Below, piece by piece: positions 1 to 10,560 of a stretch of 64,000 bases of DNA. Origin of the DNA: Calonectria ilicicola (lineage: Eukaryota; Ascomycota; Sordariomycetes; Hypocreales; Nectriaceae); contig CP085828.1 in the NCBI GenBank assembly GCA_020809705.1, positions 7,226,717 to 7,290,716 of the forward strand, read 5' to 3'. Each line of letters starts with the position of its first letter. The first letter of the stretch is position 1. A model generated the notes under the pieces. It was not told the DNA's origin and searched no databases. It saw only the letters and a program-made list of their open reading frames with translations. The translations under genes and the position numbers were made by a program.

Positions 1-470
1 CACAATGCGTTCAGATGCAGGCTCACAGTAATTTCAACTGGTCGTTTGCAAACTACACCTTGGTCTTTGCATCAAACTGAAAGTAGTTCGGACCCCGATA
101 ACATCCTCGGCTAAGCAATGACAAAGGGTGCGGTAAAACACACGGCCCCGGGAATCTATTAGCTCTCATATTAGTTGCGTTTTAACAAGAGTGTGAACCC
201 CTACGACTCTGAGCCCGTAGGTCCTGTGCACGGTCACAAGGATTCAATTGCAGCAATCGGGTCCCGATGTAAGTATCCAAAAAGTCAAGGCCCACTTTCG
301 GAACATGCTAAGAATCCGAGGATGGCGCACTTTTAGTCATGGGTTTATTTAGGTCTGCGTTTGACATTTGACGAGTTCTTCCAACAGAAAATCTCCATCT
401 CATTTTCTGTGTTTACTGTATACCCCGGATATATTGCTCAACTTTTTGTCCCATTTATCAACCATTACGC
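1..470. other. Upstream intergenic sequence
   Basis: No coding region is supported here. The stretch immediately precedes the DUF4188 gene and presumably carries its promoter, but I see no convincing TATA box or operator. The base composition is ordinary and not AT-rich, unlike the block after 8 kb. Confidence 0.5.
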
Positions 471-1403
471 ATGTCTCGACTGATACCCCTTTTCCCTCAA
501 ACCCAAGACCATCCAGAGTGGCACTTCAACAAGTCGTTCCGGCTGGGGAACTTCCAAAAGGTCACTTTAAAGGACAACTTCCATATAAGTACCTGGCTAT
601 GCATCGGTGCCCTTGCCCAGGGACTGGCTTTCCTCGCCTGTGGTCCCATCGCCTTGATTCCCAGCGGGGTAATTCTGATCTTCCGAACCATCGACATCCT
701 CTTGATGTCAGCGAAGATCAAGCGAGACCGGATTGCGGAAGGTGTGATTCCTAAAAAGTTCGGAGCTCAAGTTCCAAACTATGATGGGAAGTTCGGCGTC
801 AATCCCGGGGAAAAGGGCCTGGTTGTTTTCATCGTTGGAGGCGAAACCTCTCATCCACTTGGAATCCTCGCACCCGGGGTCAAGAAGAACACCGAGTACT
901 TCGAGGCTATGAAAAAAGCACTAGACGAACATTACGTCAACAATGGGCTACTGGGCTATTCCTCTTGGAAATCTATGGACGAAGCAGCGGGCAACAAAAC
1001 CATCTTTATCATGTACTGGCAGGACGTGGAGAGCTTGCATCGCTTTGCACACGGCCCCGAGCACATGGCTGGCATTCGATGGTGGGCAAATGATGGGTCC
1101 AAGAAGTATCCCCACATTGGCGTGTTTCACGAGACTTACATTGTACCCAAGAACCATTTCGAGAATGTGTATCTCAGGTGCAAGCCTCTCCTAATGGCTG
1201 GAACGGCTTTCCCTGTCTTTGAACAGCCTGCCCACGACGGCGATGTTCCTAGTGAGCGAAAAATAATCGGATGGCAGAAACCTATCGTGGACTCGAAGAG
1301 GGGACCGCTCCGCACTTTTGCCCGTCGGGTCCAGCGACAGGACATGACTGCACACGAAAAGGAAGATGGCTCAGTCTGGGATAATACAACTTTGGAGGAG
1401 TGA
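471..1403 (+). CDS. DUF4188 (monooxygenase-like) family protein
   Basis: A single-exon ORF of 310 residues. Residues 1-35 are hydrophilic, 41-79 form one or two hydrophobic membrane-type segments, and about 105-245 carry the conserved part, with VVFIVGGETSHPLG, MKKALDEHY, MYWQDVESLHRFAHGP and an HIGVFHETY stretch. This order is what I know of DUF4188 proteins, which adopt a ferredoxin-like dimeric alpha/beta barrel and are often annotated as monooxygenase-like or aldoxime-dehydratase-like. In fungi they occur in and out of secondary-metabolite loci. The specific reaction is not known, so none is assigned. The ATG at 471 gives a normal-length N-terminus. A longer overlapping ORF in another frame (from 368) has no family resemblance. 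A solo LTR starts about 20 bp after the stop codon, so the native terminator may be interrupted. Confidence 0.8.
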   Translation: MSRLIPLFPQTQDHPEWHFNKSFRLGNFQKVTLKDNFHISTWLCIGALAQGLAFLACGPIALIPSGVILIFRTIDILLMSAKIKRDRIAEGVIPKKFGAQVPNYDGKFGVNPGEKGLVVFIVGGETSHPLGILAPGVKKNTEYFEAMKKALDEHYVNNGLLGYSSWKSMDEAAGNKTIFIMYWQDVESLHRFAHGPEHMAGIRWWANDGSKKYPHIGVFHETYIVPKNHFENVYLRCKPLLMAGTAFPVFEQPAHDGDVPSERKIIGWQKPIVDSKRGPLRTFARRVQRQDMTAHEKEDGSVWDNTTLEE

Positions 1404-1424
1404 GCGATAGCATAAGGGGGGGGG

Positions 1425-1620
1425 TGTTGCATCTAGCAGATGGAAGTGATCAGGTGGGTGAGAAGCTCTTGCTATTCTTATCTAATGTGGGTCTTTGGGT
1501 CAGTCTTATAGACGAAGAAACTGACGGTGACGAGGCAAGTGGCGATGGACGCCTATGATGAAAGACAGAAAGCTTGACTATTGTCATAGCCGCAGAAATC
1601 CGATATCCCGAGATGTGACA
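1425..1620 (+). mobile_element. Solo LTR (copia-like), internally deleted
   Basis: This 196-bp block begins TGTTGCATCT and ends GATGTGACA. It is homologous, in inverse orientation, to the 255-bp solo LTR at 5339-5593, but lacks part of the middle. The flanks are GGGGG on the left and GGAGG on the right, a 4/5 match that could be an eroded 5-bp target duplication. The TG...CA ends and the well-preserved second copy support an LTR. No coding part is attached. Confidence 0.65.
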
Positions 1621-2853
1621 GGAGGTTTTCTAGAAAGAAGATACAGACCTTGTGTTCGGTTGGGAAGTGAGCAGATAGTGAACCGAGATCGTCTAGGTTT
1701 ATGGTTCATATTAGTAGAAGGATTAATTATAGTTCTGAGCAATATGACGGCCAAATGCGTATACCGCGCTCACTCTTCTACCATACACTAAGACGAACAG
1801 TGGGCCGGCAACCTTAGGTCGCTGTAACCACCCTCTAATTTTAACCACGAGGCATTGCTGACGCGTGGGCTTGATCGGGACCCGATGCTCTGTCCCAACG
1901 ATTCCCTGGCTACTGGTAAACGATAAACCGAAAGCTCGGTTGTCAAGAGGCAAGTGCACGCGGCTCTGCATCAAAATGCCGGAGATTACCGTTTCGCTTG
2001 CTGAGGAACAGAAGCTGTTCGAGGCTGAGAACCAGTCATGTTCGTTCATCTGATTGTCCCTTGTGTCACTGCCACTTGAACCCTGGCTAGGGGGCAGTAG
2101 AAGCTTCCGGGGCATCCGGCTCCTCCTGTATGCCCATCCAATCGGCTCTGGCGTTGTTGTGCCCCTCAAGCAGACCAGAAGGGGGCGACATAAATATTTG
2201 GGCATAATATGGGAGAGGAAAGGTGATAATCTGTTTCAATTGATGTCCTACCGATCACTTTCTTATGCCTTGAGGAACGAAAGGTTCTTCCTTCCGCCCG
2301 CTCACGCTCGGTTGCATTCTTTCCGTCTCCCGCTTGTGCCCCTCACTTCAAGTATCAGCCACAATGTGCCACAAAAAACCAACAGACACTTAACACTTTT
2401 CCTCGAACTCCTGATACATGCACCCACAGGTGCTATGTCACATTTTGCAGACGATAGCATTTCGCACATGCAGAGATGTTCCCCCTTTAGGTAAGTTCTA
2501 ATACGCTTTGGCAGCCTCAAAGTACTCTGCTGTAATACCCCACTGACCACTAGGGTTGTGCCGTACCTTTGCCCCTAAGTTAACTCCCCCAGATGACGCT
2601 ACTCTGTTCTTGTACGACAATTCATTACCCCGCTTTCTCTGCCCCGCTCTATTACTTGATTGTGAGGCAAAGGTGGATACTTAACAAGTCAATCACCAAT
2701 CCGTGGCCCCCTTTTTAAAGCCCCCCTGCCCCGTTTCGTTCGCCTCGGGGTGGCACGAATCACGTTAAGCCAACGGTAGTCCCACCACCAGTTCAAATTC
2801 TACGATACTGCTGCTCCTTTGTGCACGCAAGGTACAGGTTCAAACGTAAGACA
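1621..2853. other. Intergenic region upstream of the transcription factor
   Basis: The stretch holds several open frames, none with a recognisable family or a convincing splice structure, so I do not call a gene. It should contain the promoter of the Zn2Cys6 gene that starts at 2854. Pyrimidine-rich segments between about 2580 and 2800 are typical of fungal promoters. I see no duplicated operator-like motif. Confidence 0.4.
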
Positions 2854-4973
2854 ATGGCCGAACGAAGCCGCCGCCCCGCTCCTAAAAGCTGCGATGCATG
2901 TTTTGCAAGCAAAGTTCGGGTAAGCGACTTCCAATGATAGAGATCTCTGGCTTGGGCTGCCTGACTGACATCGTAGTGCATCAAAACTGGGACCAGCATT
3001 TGCAAGCGATGCAGCCGCACTGGCACCATATGCACAACGGGTCGCGAGAAAGGTGGTCGGCCATTCTATCAGACGTCCAAGGAACAGTACAGCTTGATCA
3101 CTACAGTGTTACGGCACTTTGTCCCTAATGCAAGCTTAGAGATAACTGACCTCAGAAATCTGGCCGCGAGGTTGGCAGCTGGTTCTCCTAATGCACTTCC
3201 AAACCCCCCCCATGACACTCCCACACTGAACGAAGAAGCCACGCCAACAGACAAGAATGTCGATGACATTTGTGATGCTGATCAGACTGCACCTCTACAC
3301 GACCCTCCCAATCTCGAGGTAAGAGTTATATTTAGTTAATGTCAATATGGTCAGGCTAATGGCTCCTCATAGGCATCTGTCATGGGGGAGGACACGACCT
3401 CCCCCCCTTCTCAAACAACGTCCGTCAAAAACAGCCAATCTAATTCCGGCGCGTCCAATTATTCTCCTGCATTATCTACAGCCATTGATGTGGAAGATAC
3501 GATTGTTGTGCCCGAGACGACAAACATTTCTCGTTCGTGCGACCAGGATTTAGGGTTATACATGTTTGGGCTGATAGTCGTTCCAGGTGTTCATGGACCG
3601 GCAAGTTTTGCGTCATTCTTCACCAAAGCCAAAAACGTGCTCGGTCAGACACAATCATCCCTGTTGCAAAAACAACCGGACTTGGTGAACGAGATAAAGG
3701 ATCAGGCTGTGGTCAACATCCAACGTACAGATAACCCCCTCCCTTCTCGCCTGGCTTTAGAAGAAGCCGCCCTCCAATTCTTTGCAGAAATAAACTGCGT
3801 CATGTACATAACATCCTATGAAGGATTTCAGACATGTATTGAGGGTGCTTACGAACGACCGACGGATTGTTCGAACGCAGCTTTCGCGATCATCTTCGCT
3901 TTAATGGCCTTGTTCCCGGACTCAGACGACGCTTTCTCCTCGGCCCGCCAGTACCTACCGCTTGCGACTGATGAAGGCAGTACGGAGACTGTGCAGGCCT
4001 TCATGCTCATGGTAAAGATGCGAAACACGTCGAACTTTACGTTAAGCTAATTTTAATAGACCATGTGCTGTCTGAATCGCGACCACCGCAATTTGGCCTG
4101 GATTTACGTCGGATCTGCTGTACGAATTGCACAGTCACTGGGTCTCCATGTAAACGAGAAATTATGGAAGTGCACTTCACAGCTCCAAATTGAGCACCGA
4201 CGGCGGCTGTGGTGGTCATTATACGACATGGAAGCTTGGCTTTCCCAGCACTTGGGCCGACCATCAGGAATCGATGATGCTTCTTGCACAATCACTACGC
4301 CGTCCATAATGGTATCTCTGCGATCTCTCCCCACGATTCGCTACAGAGGGACTCACTCCTGAGTTAGGACCTTACCCAAGTTCCACACGCACCTTCTGGC
4401 TACACTGGGATCAGTGCTAAGTTAAGCAAGCACACGAAGCGATTTGTCAATGCAATTCACATGAGTACGAGCGGCTCTCATGACCATCACTCCGGAATCG
4501 AGGGCGCTTTGGCTCAGTTGGAAAACTGGTGGGAAAACGTGCCACCACACTTCAAGTGCGGCCCAGCCATGTTTCAACCTCATGCTCGCGCTGTAAAATC
4601 CCTTCGGGTGCGCTACTTGCACGCAGTAATGACGATTTCCCGATCCTGCATACTAACCACCAGTTCAGCGCAAGTAAGCAGCCTCTCAGTTGCTTGCGAG
4701 CGCGCGAATCGGGAATCCCTTTCTCTGCTTCAAGATATGCATTGCAACGGGATGCTCAGCCGCCTTAGCTTCCTAGATGTGCAACACATCTTGGCAAGCG
4801 GCATGATCCTCTTTGTTCGCAGTCTTGTAAACCCTTGCGAAGACCGCGTAAATGATATAGAGAAGCTCGTGCCCCTTCTCACCATCACTGACCAAGTGAT
4901 TCTTGGGAGGATCGGGTCTAGTTCAATAAAAACCCTGCTTGAGAAACTGAAGGAATACCATAAGGAGAGGTAA
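2854..4973 (+). CDS. Zn2Cys6 fungal-specific transcription factor
   Basis: A five-exon model with every exon in phase: 2854-2919, 2977-3318, 3373-4011, 4060-4311, 4368-4973, giving 634 residues. Introns are 48-57 bp, all GT-AG, and the first has a CTGAC branch point. Joining exons 1 and 2 restores a perfect binuclear cluster, CX2CX6CX7CX2CX6C, starting KSCDACFASKVRC near residue 13. The fungal transcription factor domain (PF04082 type) follows in exon 4, with YVGSAVRIAQSLGLH, EHRRRLWWSLYDMEAW and LGRPSGIDD. Exon 5 carries the usual helical C-terminus with LENWWENVPPHF. It is probably a nuclear DNA-binding regulator; the target genes are unknown. The gene sits between two inverted solo LTRs and next to a DUF4188 gene, so a link to that gene is possible but unproven. 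I see no disabling change. Confidence 0.85.
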
Positions 4974-5338
4974 ATCCCCTTATTATGTAATATGCCAGGT
5001 CAACTAACAGCAGTGTTTAGAATTGAAGGGTCTGTAACGGGCGTAGACGCCTCGCTTGACTGGGACATCTCGGCAGTCGATCTATCTGATCCCATATGGC
5101 GCTCTCTGCTAGAGTTTGAATACCAATGAGACAAAGGTGTAATGAGTAACCAGAATGGAGACGCCCCTTGAATCTGGAACCATTCGGTGAGAAGGAGCAT
5201 GATTTCGTCGCTCTGCCGAGAAGTCGATGCGAAATCCTGTGTACGGCTTAGTTGTTCTCCTTTGTCTCCGACCGGTCTGTCGCTATCAAAGGGCTTGAGA
5301 CTATCCCCCTTAACAAATTCGCACGACTGATGGGTATG
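4974..5338. other. Spacer between transcription factor and solo LTR
   Basis: No gene is supported. The minus-strand open frame across 5000-5404 partly reads through the adjacent LTR and is not a credible protein. The last five bases (GTATG, 5334-5338) are the left target duplication of the LTR. Confidence 0.5.
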
Positions 5339-5593
5339 TGTCACATCTCGGGATATCGGATTTCTGCGGCTATGACAACAGTCAGGCTTTCTATCTTTCA
5401 TCATAGGCGTCCACAGCCACTGGCCTCATCACCGGCTTCGCCATCAGCCTCATCACAAGACCGACTTTTCCTCTGATCAGTCGAGGTCATCATCAGTCTC
5501 TTCATCTATAAGACTAACCCTAACTTTCATTAGATAGGAAGAATAGCAAGAGCTTCTCACACACATGATCACTTCCATCTGCTAGATGCAACA
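5339..5593 (-). mobile_element. Solo LTR with GTATG target duplication
   Basis: A 255-bp block that on the plus strand reads TGTCACATCT...GATGCAACA, flanked on both sides by GTATG (5334-5338 and 5594-5598). TG...CA ends plus an exact 5-bp duplication are diagnostic of an LTR-retrotransposon insertion that later collapsed to a single LTR. A second, shorter copy lies inverted at 1425-1620. Confidence 0.8.
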
Positions 5594-5852
5594 GTATGGG
5601 ATTTTCAACAACTACCTACACAGATGGTCCGAGTAAGGTCCAATGCGGCAGCAATTGTAGATAGTTTAGCCCAGCACGTCCTGTGCTCCAATAGGGGGAC
5701 TTTTACGGGTCTCGCGGCCCCCCGGACGAAAAATATACATACATAGACAGCAGGCACCGAGGTTGACCAGAGCATCTCGCACTATGGGCTGGGTCCGGCA
5801 TGACACGCTGCCCAAAGGCAAAGCACGCTTGTTCTAGAATGGTTGCACCTTC

Positions 5853-6081
5853 TGTCACACCTATCAACGGCTGAGACTGCGGCCCGGCCCCAAAGACCCG
5901 GATCTCTAGTAAACCGGTCTCAGAGACCTGGATCCCTTGGATCCGGTCTTAGGAAAACCTTATCGTAGCTCCTATGATGATGAGAGCACCTTTATAAATA
6001 GAGCCGCTGCGAGCCCTCTGTTAGATAGAAATCAAGAGCTTCTACCTACATCACGACGCACCCTTCATTTCTGATGCAACA
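5853..6081 (+). mobile_element. LTR-like block related to the 5339-5593 family
   Basis: It starts TGTCACACCT and ends GATGCAACA, matching both ends of the neighbouring solo LTR, and shares an AAGAGCTTCT motif near the 3' end. A clear TATA box (TTTATAAATAGAG near 5991) precedes the presumed transcription start, as expected in an LTR. I found no matching target duplication (left CTTC-, right CCCGA), so the boundaries are tentative. Confidence 0.45.
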
Positions 6082-6345
6082 CCCGAGAATCAGCCCTTCT
6101 GCATCATTCCATATTGAATTGCTTATTGGTTATTTACACACGTCTCAGATGAATACTTGCCCACATCCTCTAGGTATCTGTCATGTTGAATATTACTCTG
6201 CATGGCATTTCGAAAGAGCAAAATGCGTGTTCCCTTTTGCCGTCGTGGTCAAGATGCAACGGTATCCAACTATATACTAATAAGAAATAACTCTCCAATA
6301 TATTATAAGATGCAGAATCAGCTGTCGTTCGCATCAAAATTTCCT

Positions 6346-7500
6346 CTACCCAGAGGCAAACAACAAGTCACCCCATCCCGGCATCTCATTGCCAGAAAAG
6401 ACAGCTTCGCCTCCAGCGGCATCATATGCAGCCTTTGCTTTGGATGTCCAGGGGCTCTTCAGGCCTCGTGACTTTACTAAATAGTAAAGCAGATCCCAGA
6501 CGGGCGGCGACCTCGCCACACCAGTACTAGTTTCGTACACAATGCCTCTCTTATTTGTAGAGATTTCAGCCCAGGGGCCATTAACCAAGATTGATTCGCA
6601 GCATTGCCAAAAAGGACCGTATGATACTATTTCATTCAGATTATACTTAGCAGTATATTCTAACCCCTTAAGCAACAGATTGTTAGAATAAGCATAAAGG
6701 TCGTAACCCTGATTCTTCGATATCTTGGCCGCGAAAGCTAGCCATCCTAAGCCTGTGATAGAATGGCCTTGGTCTCGACCAGATTCAGAATTCTGACCGG
6801 TTTTGCGATTGATTGTAGCTTCGATACCTGCGCAAGGGTCATTCTTCCAAGATCACAGTGTATAGTTGTACATCGCGACATCCTCAAGGTAGACGGCAAA
6901 GTCCAGTAAGGCCTTGATCGACGCGATACCATAGTTAGCATGACCAATAATGATACTCTGACGTGCAAATAGCCAGTATAGCTGGATGCTGAAGCCTGAA
7001 CCACCTTGCCACTTGGCACCGACTTCCTTCCAACCTCCTTCCCATCGCATAATCTCAGCAGCATTTACAAACATATCTCCTTCAATTCCGACCAAGAGTA
7101 ATCGGTCAGTACCAATAATGTTCGTCAGGGCTGAGCCCCAGCTATCAAGAATAGTTGTAGAGGTATTCCAGTGCGCATCATCCTTAGTAATATACCCTAG
7201 AATACACTATTAATACCGCTATCTTATACGTAAGGAGAGCGCTAAGGATACATACACATTACAGCATTCTAGTAGACTGCACAAGCATCAGAAGCAAAGG
7301 GGGTATAGTTACTAATGGCACCTCAAGAAAGAACCAGGTATAGCCCGCGCATTTTGTATGTTAATTGCGAATATGTATCCTCAGAAAAGAGATCATAAGC
7401 TATTTTCCATAGCGCCTTGCTGCGTAGAACGCCATTGCGAATCGTTTCAAGATCTTCATGCGAGTGCCATAAACCAGGGTAAACAAAGTCAGAAGGGTAC
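6346..7500 (-). pseudogene. Alginate-lyase-like (PF05426) pseudogene
   Basis: Read on the minus strand from 7500 down, the translation gives FVYPGLWHSHEDLETI, NYTPFASDAC, then after a putative 59-bp GT-AG intron (7197-7255) TKDDAHWNTSTTILDSWGS, NAAEIMRWEGGW, QGGSGFSIQLYWLFARQS, GRDQGHSITGLGW, and finally VWDLLYYLVKSRG. These match the fungal alginate-lyase-like fold family, polysaccharide lyases or relatives with an (alpha/alpha) barrel. Three in-frame stops break it: TGA at 7323-7325, TAG at 7269-7271 (probably from CAG) and TGA at 6853-6855. No N-terminal signal peptide can be traced above 7500. The gene lies at the edge of the RIP-mutated block, so spill-over RIP is a plausible cause. Substrate cannot be inferred. 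Confidence 0.7.
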
Positions 7501-7882
7501 TTCTTTTAGCCCTCTATCCACGAAGCGTAGGGCACTGGTGCTTAGCAAAGAGTTAGAACGCCCCACCGATCATCATTTGAATGTCTTCGTAGCAGAGGGC
7601 CTTAGGACACCCGCGTCCCACAGTCTCCTACATAAGAAGGCTCTCAACCAGTTTGAAGTTCTTGTTAGGCGGTGGCGCCTGATCTTCCCTATCTTCTAAG
7701 GAAGATAATTAGATAACCTTGTGGCTAAAGAGTTCTTTCATAGAGCTATCTTTCGGCTTCTACCGCTCGCCATCTACTAGCTTAGCAGGTCATGCTCTGG
7801 TATAGCATAGGAGCTAGTAATAGCCAGCTAAATTAATGTAATATCATTTGCCTACGAAGATAGAGATATTAAACCTAATATT
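7501..7882. other. Unassigned transition region
   Basis: No gene or repeat recognised. One plus-strand open frame runs 7358-7699 across the end of the lyase pseudogene, but it has no family features. AT content rises from here into the transposon block. Confidence 0.4.
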
Positions 7883-8207
7883 TGTTATGACCCATGACAC
7901 GCCTAGGCGGTTAAAAGCGGCAGAACAAATACTCACCTACCCTATAGCCCCATACCAACCAATAAGTGTCACAGGTCACACAGGTAGTCATGTGTGGAGT
8001 CACGTGTGTACCACACATACGTACAATGTTAATATTAGCCGACTGTAGTGAGAGCCTTCTGCCCTCTTCATCGCACAACATAGTTATTATGCTTACCCCT
8101 GGTCTCGTCTTGTGATAGTTTGTGCGATTGTTTAATTGCGCCCTGTTGTGGTTATCTAAAATAGAAAACACTATTAAGCTAAGAAAAGCCTAAATCATAT
8201 TACTGTA
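7883..8207 (+). mobile_element. Gypsy LTR fragment, diverged
   Basis: The first 85 bp (TGTTATGACCCATGACACGCC...ACCAATAAG) match the start of the LTRs of the young gypsy element at 49.5 kb, while the rest is unrelated to that LTR. This suggests a different subfamily sharing only the 5' end of the LTR. The right end is a guess based on a TTACTGTAAC motif. It is cut at 8319 by the LTR of element A. Confidence 0.5.
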
Positions 8208-8318
8208 ACCTGGTGATAACAAAGACCCCTGTAAAAACCAATTAAAAATCCTTTAATTTTACAAATAAGACAGCGCTAGACCATTCTAAGTATAAGTAAT
8301 AATTAATTTAAGTACTAC

Positions 8319-8593
8319 TGTTACACTTCTGGGTGTAGTCAACCCTTAGTACGTTGGATCTAGCTAGAGGTAAGTAGTTTGGTTAGATGATGAGGTCCCT
8401 GATATGACAAGTCAATATCAGCCAGCGGAAGGTTAGATGTAGTGATTTTGCCTTATGATACGGAAAGGTAGGTCCTGTAGTATGAGATTGAATATGCTTG
8501 TCTTCTCTATTCTACTAGGTAGCTTCTACTTATAGAAGGTTGAAAGCTACATATAACTCATTAATCTTATATATTTAAAGAAGAGTTATAATA
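8319..8593 (-). repeat. Element A LTR (left copy)
   Basis: Begins TGTTACACTTCTGGGTGTAG and aligns end to end with 17594-17868 at the same 275-bp length, differing mainly by C/T and G/A transitions. Confidence 0.8.
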
Positions 8594-8849
8594 AGTGCCC
8601 CCCTTACTTAAAGAAATGATTATTATCCTGATAGCTTAAAAGTTTCCTAACCAACTAAGACTATCTTTCTTATGGTCACTATCTACTCTTATATTATTAC
8701 TTCCTTCTAAAATCCTTTTTCCTTTTCTATTTCTCTTTATAATCTTCTATTCTATTTTATCTCCTTAGTAATTATTTCCGCCACTTCTCGAGATTATATC
8801 TTCTATTACTTCTAGTCAAATAAAGTAGCATAAGATAAGCTAGAGGCGT

Positions 8850-10560
8850 TTTCTTTACTTAGTCTTGGAGTAGGTTTTGCCTTTTTTCCGAGTGGACCTT
8901 GCTGTCCAAAAGGCAGACCTCTCTTTCGACCCCGGGGTGGGGTTTACTCCTCTATCTCAGTGGCGGAAGGATCCTATGCAGCTAGCTTCTTGCAGGATGC
9001 CTCCTTGTTAAGGGCGGTTCGGACTTTCGTGGTAGCGAGTTCAACAATCCGATCTATCTCCTTATCAAAGATCTGCATCTTTCACACTTCCAACTTCGCA
9101 ATGCGCGCTTCTAGCTTAATATTATGTTCTTCTAATGCTTTGATGCTTAAGTTGATTTTTACCAAGATTTTTGGAAAAATGCTGTTTCCAGCTACCTTGT
9201 TGTTGAATCCTTTCTGAAGTGTGTTAAGATCTTTCTTAATATTAGTTATAGCGGTCTTTGCATCTGCGGCAGTGGTCAAGGCATAGAGAGCAATGCTTTT
9301 GGCTTTAGTTATATTACTTTCTCCTATGCTGGTGCTGAAACCTCCTATTACGCTCATAGGGGGTCCTCTAGTGATGTTAAGGAGGTGATCATATTGAATC
9401 ACTCCGAGAGCTCCTGCTACTAATTAGTTAAAAGAGCTATATAATTTAATAAATCAGGCTGCCAAGATCTTTGTATGCGGAGGGATTAGTTCTTGGTAGT
9501 TTCGGTTTTTGCCTTGGTGGGTGATAAAACCTCTGTTGTAGTAGGCGGTGGTAGCTTCTTTTAGGTGCTGTTTGACCTGGCGGACTATGCTAATGGCTGT
9601 TTAAGTGCTTTTAGACTGTTTAACCTATATGCTGATAAGTTTATCCTTTTTATAGAAAGCTTTATAATAGTAGCGGTATACCTCAGTGAACAGGGGGTAG
9701 AGGGGGTGGTTCTTATTATGTTTTTTGTTAATTACTCCTTTTAGATTGCTAAGTTCGAACTTATGGTGTAGGATAATCTGGTAGTCTGTTTAGGTAAATT
9801 TTTTCTTAGTGTCTTCCTCTTTTCCTCTAAATCTATATATACTGTAGGTATTACCTTCCTTAAGTCCAGATTTATCTACTCCTTTATTAGCTTAGCCTAT
9901 TAACTTTTTTATATATAGATTATACTTATAGTACACCGCACTGCCAAGAGATTTATTCCCAATAATAAAATCATTAGTAAGGGCAAATTCGATAGTAAAG
10001 CTGTCATATTTGCCTTCAATACTATCAGTTCCTAAGGCCACGCCCTCCTCTTCTTCGCTCTTGAGTAAGAGGTCGGTTTCCTTGTCTTCGAAGAGGTCTT
10101 CGATGTTTGTGTTGTTGGTTCCGGCTTCCGGAATGTCGTCTTCGACTTCTAGGGGAGGTTCGGTTCCAGGCGGGCGTTTGGTTCCTATGCTAGGGTGGTT
10201 GGGTGGTGGACCAGCAGACATCTCATCGTTACTATCGATTGCTCGGATGGCGGCTATATCTTTTTGTAAGTTGATTCTGTCTCGTTTTGCCTGTCGCTCA
10301 TCTTTTTATTTTTGGTGCCTTAGTTCCTTTTCCTAGAATAGTTCTTCTTAGCGCTTGTATTATTTGTGTATAAAGTTGGATGTATCCTTATTCTAATTGA
10401 ATATACTTGATTCCTTGGACTTTAAGGAACTTGTTGTCTCTGGTGATACTGAGCTAATTCTTCAGTTATTGTAATTGTTACTTCTTTAATTGATAGGGCT
10501 GGTATAAGTGGTTTTTTCTTCATTATTTGCTATCCTGGCGAGCGCATGAACAAAGAAACT
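8850..10560 (-). pseudogene. Element A extra 3' ORF (unknown protein), broken
   Basis: Downstream of the integrase region and before the 3' LTR, the minus strand encodes fragments that together look like a protein. One is a Lys/Arg-rich stretch (RQAKRDRINLQKDIAAI). It runs into a Pro- and acid-rich segment (open frame 10221-9892, MSAGPPPNHPSIGTK, many Glu/Asp). Then come a coiled-coil-like segment (9402-9082, with IKALEEHNIKLEARIAKLEV) and a basic Gly/Pro tail near 8.9 kb. Stops interrupt it. I do not recognise a family. Position and composition suggest an accessory or late structural protein of this gypsy lineage, or a displaced gag-like ORF. Confidence 0.45.

Noticed and set aside
2054..2494. 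146-codon open frame upstream of the transcription factor
   Set aside because: No family, no introns, poor codon structure, and it lies in the presumed promoter.
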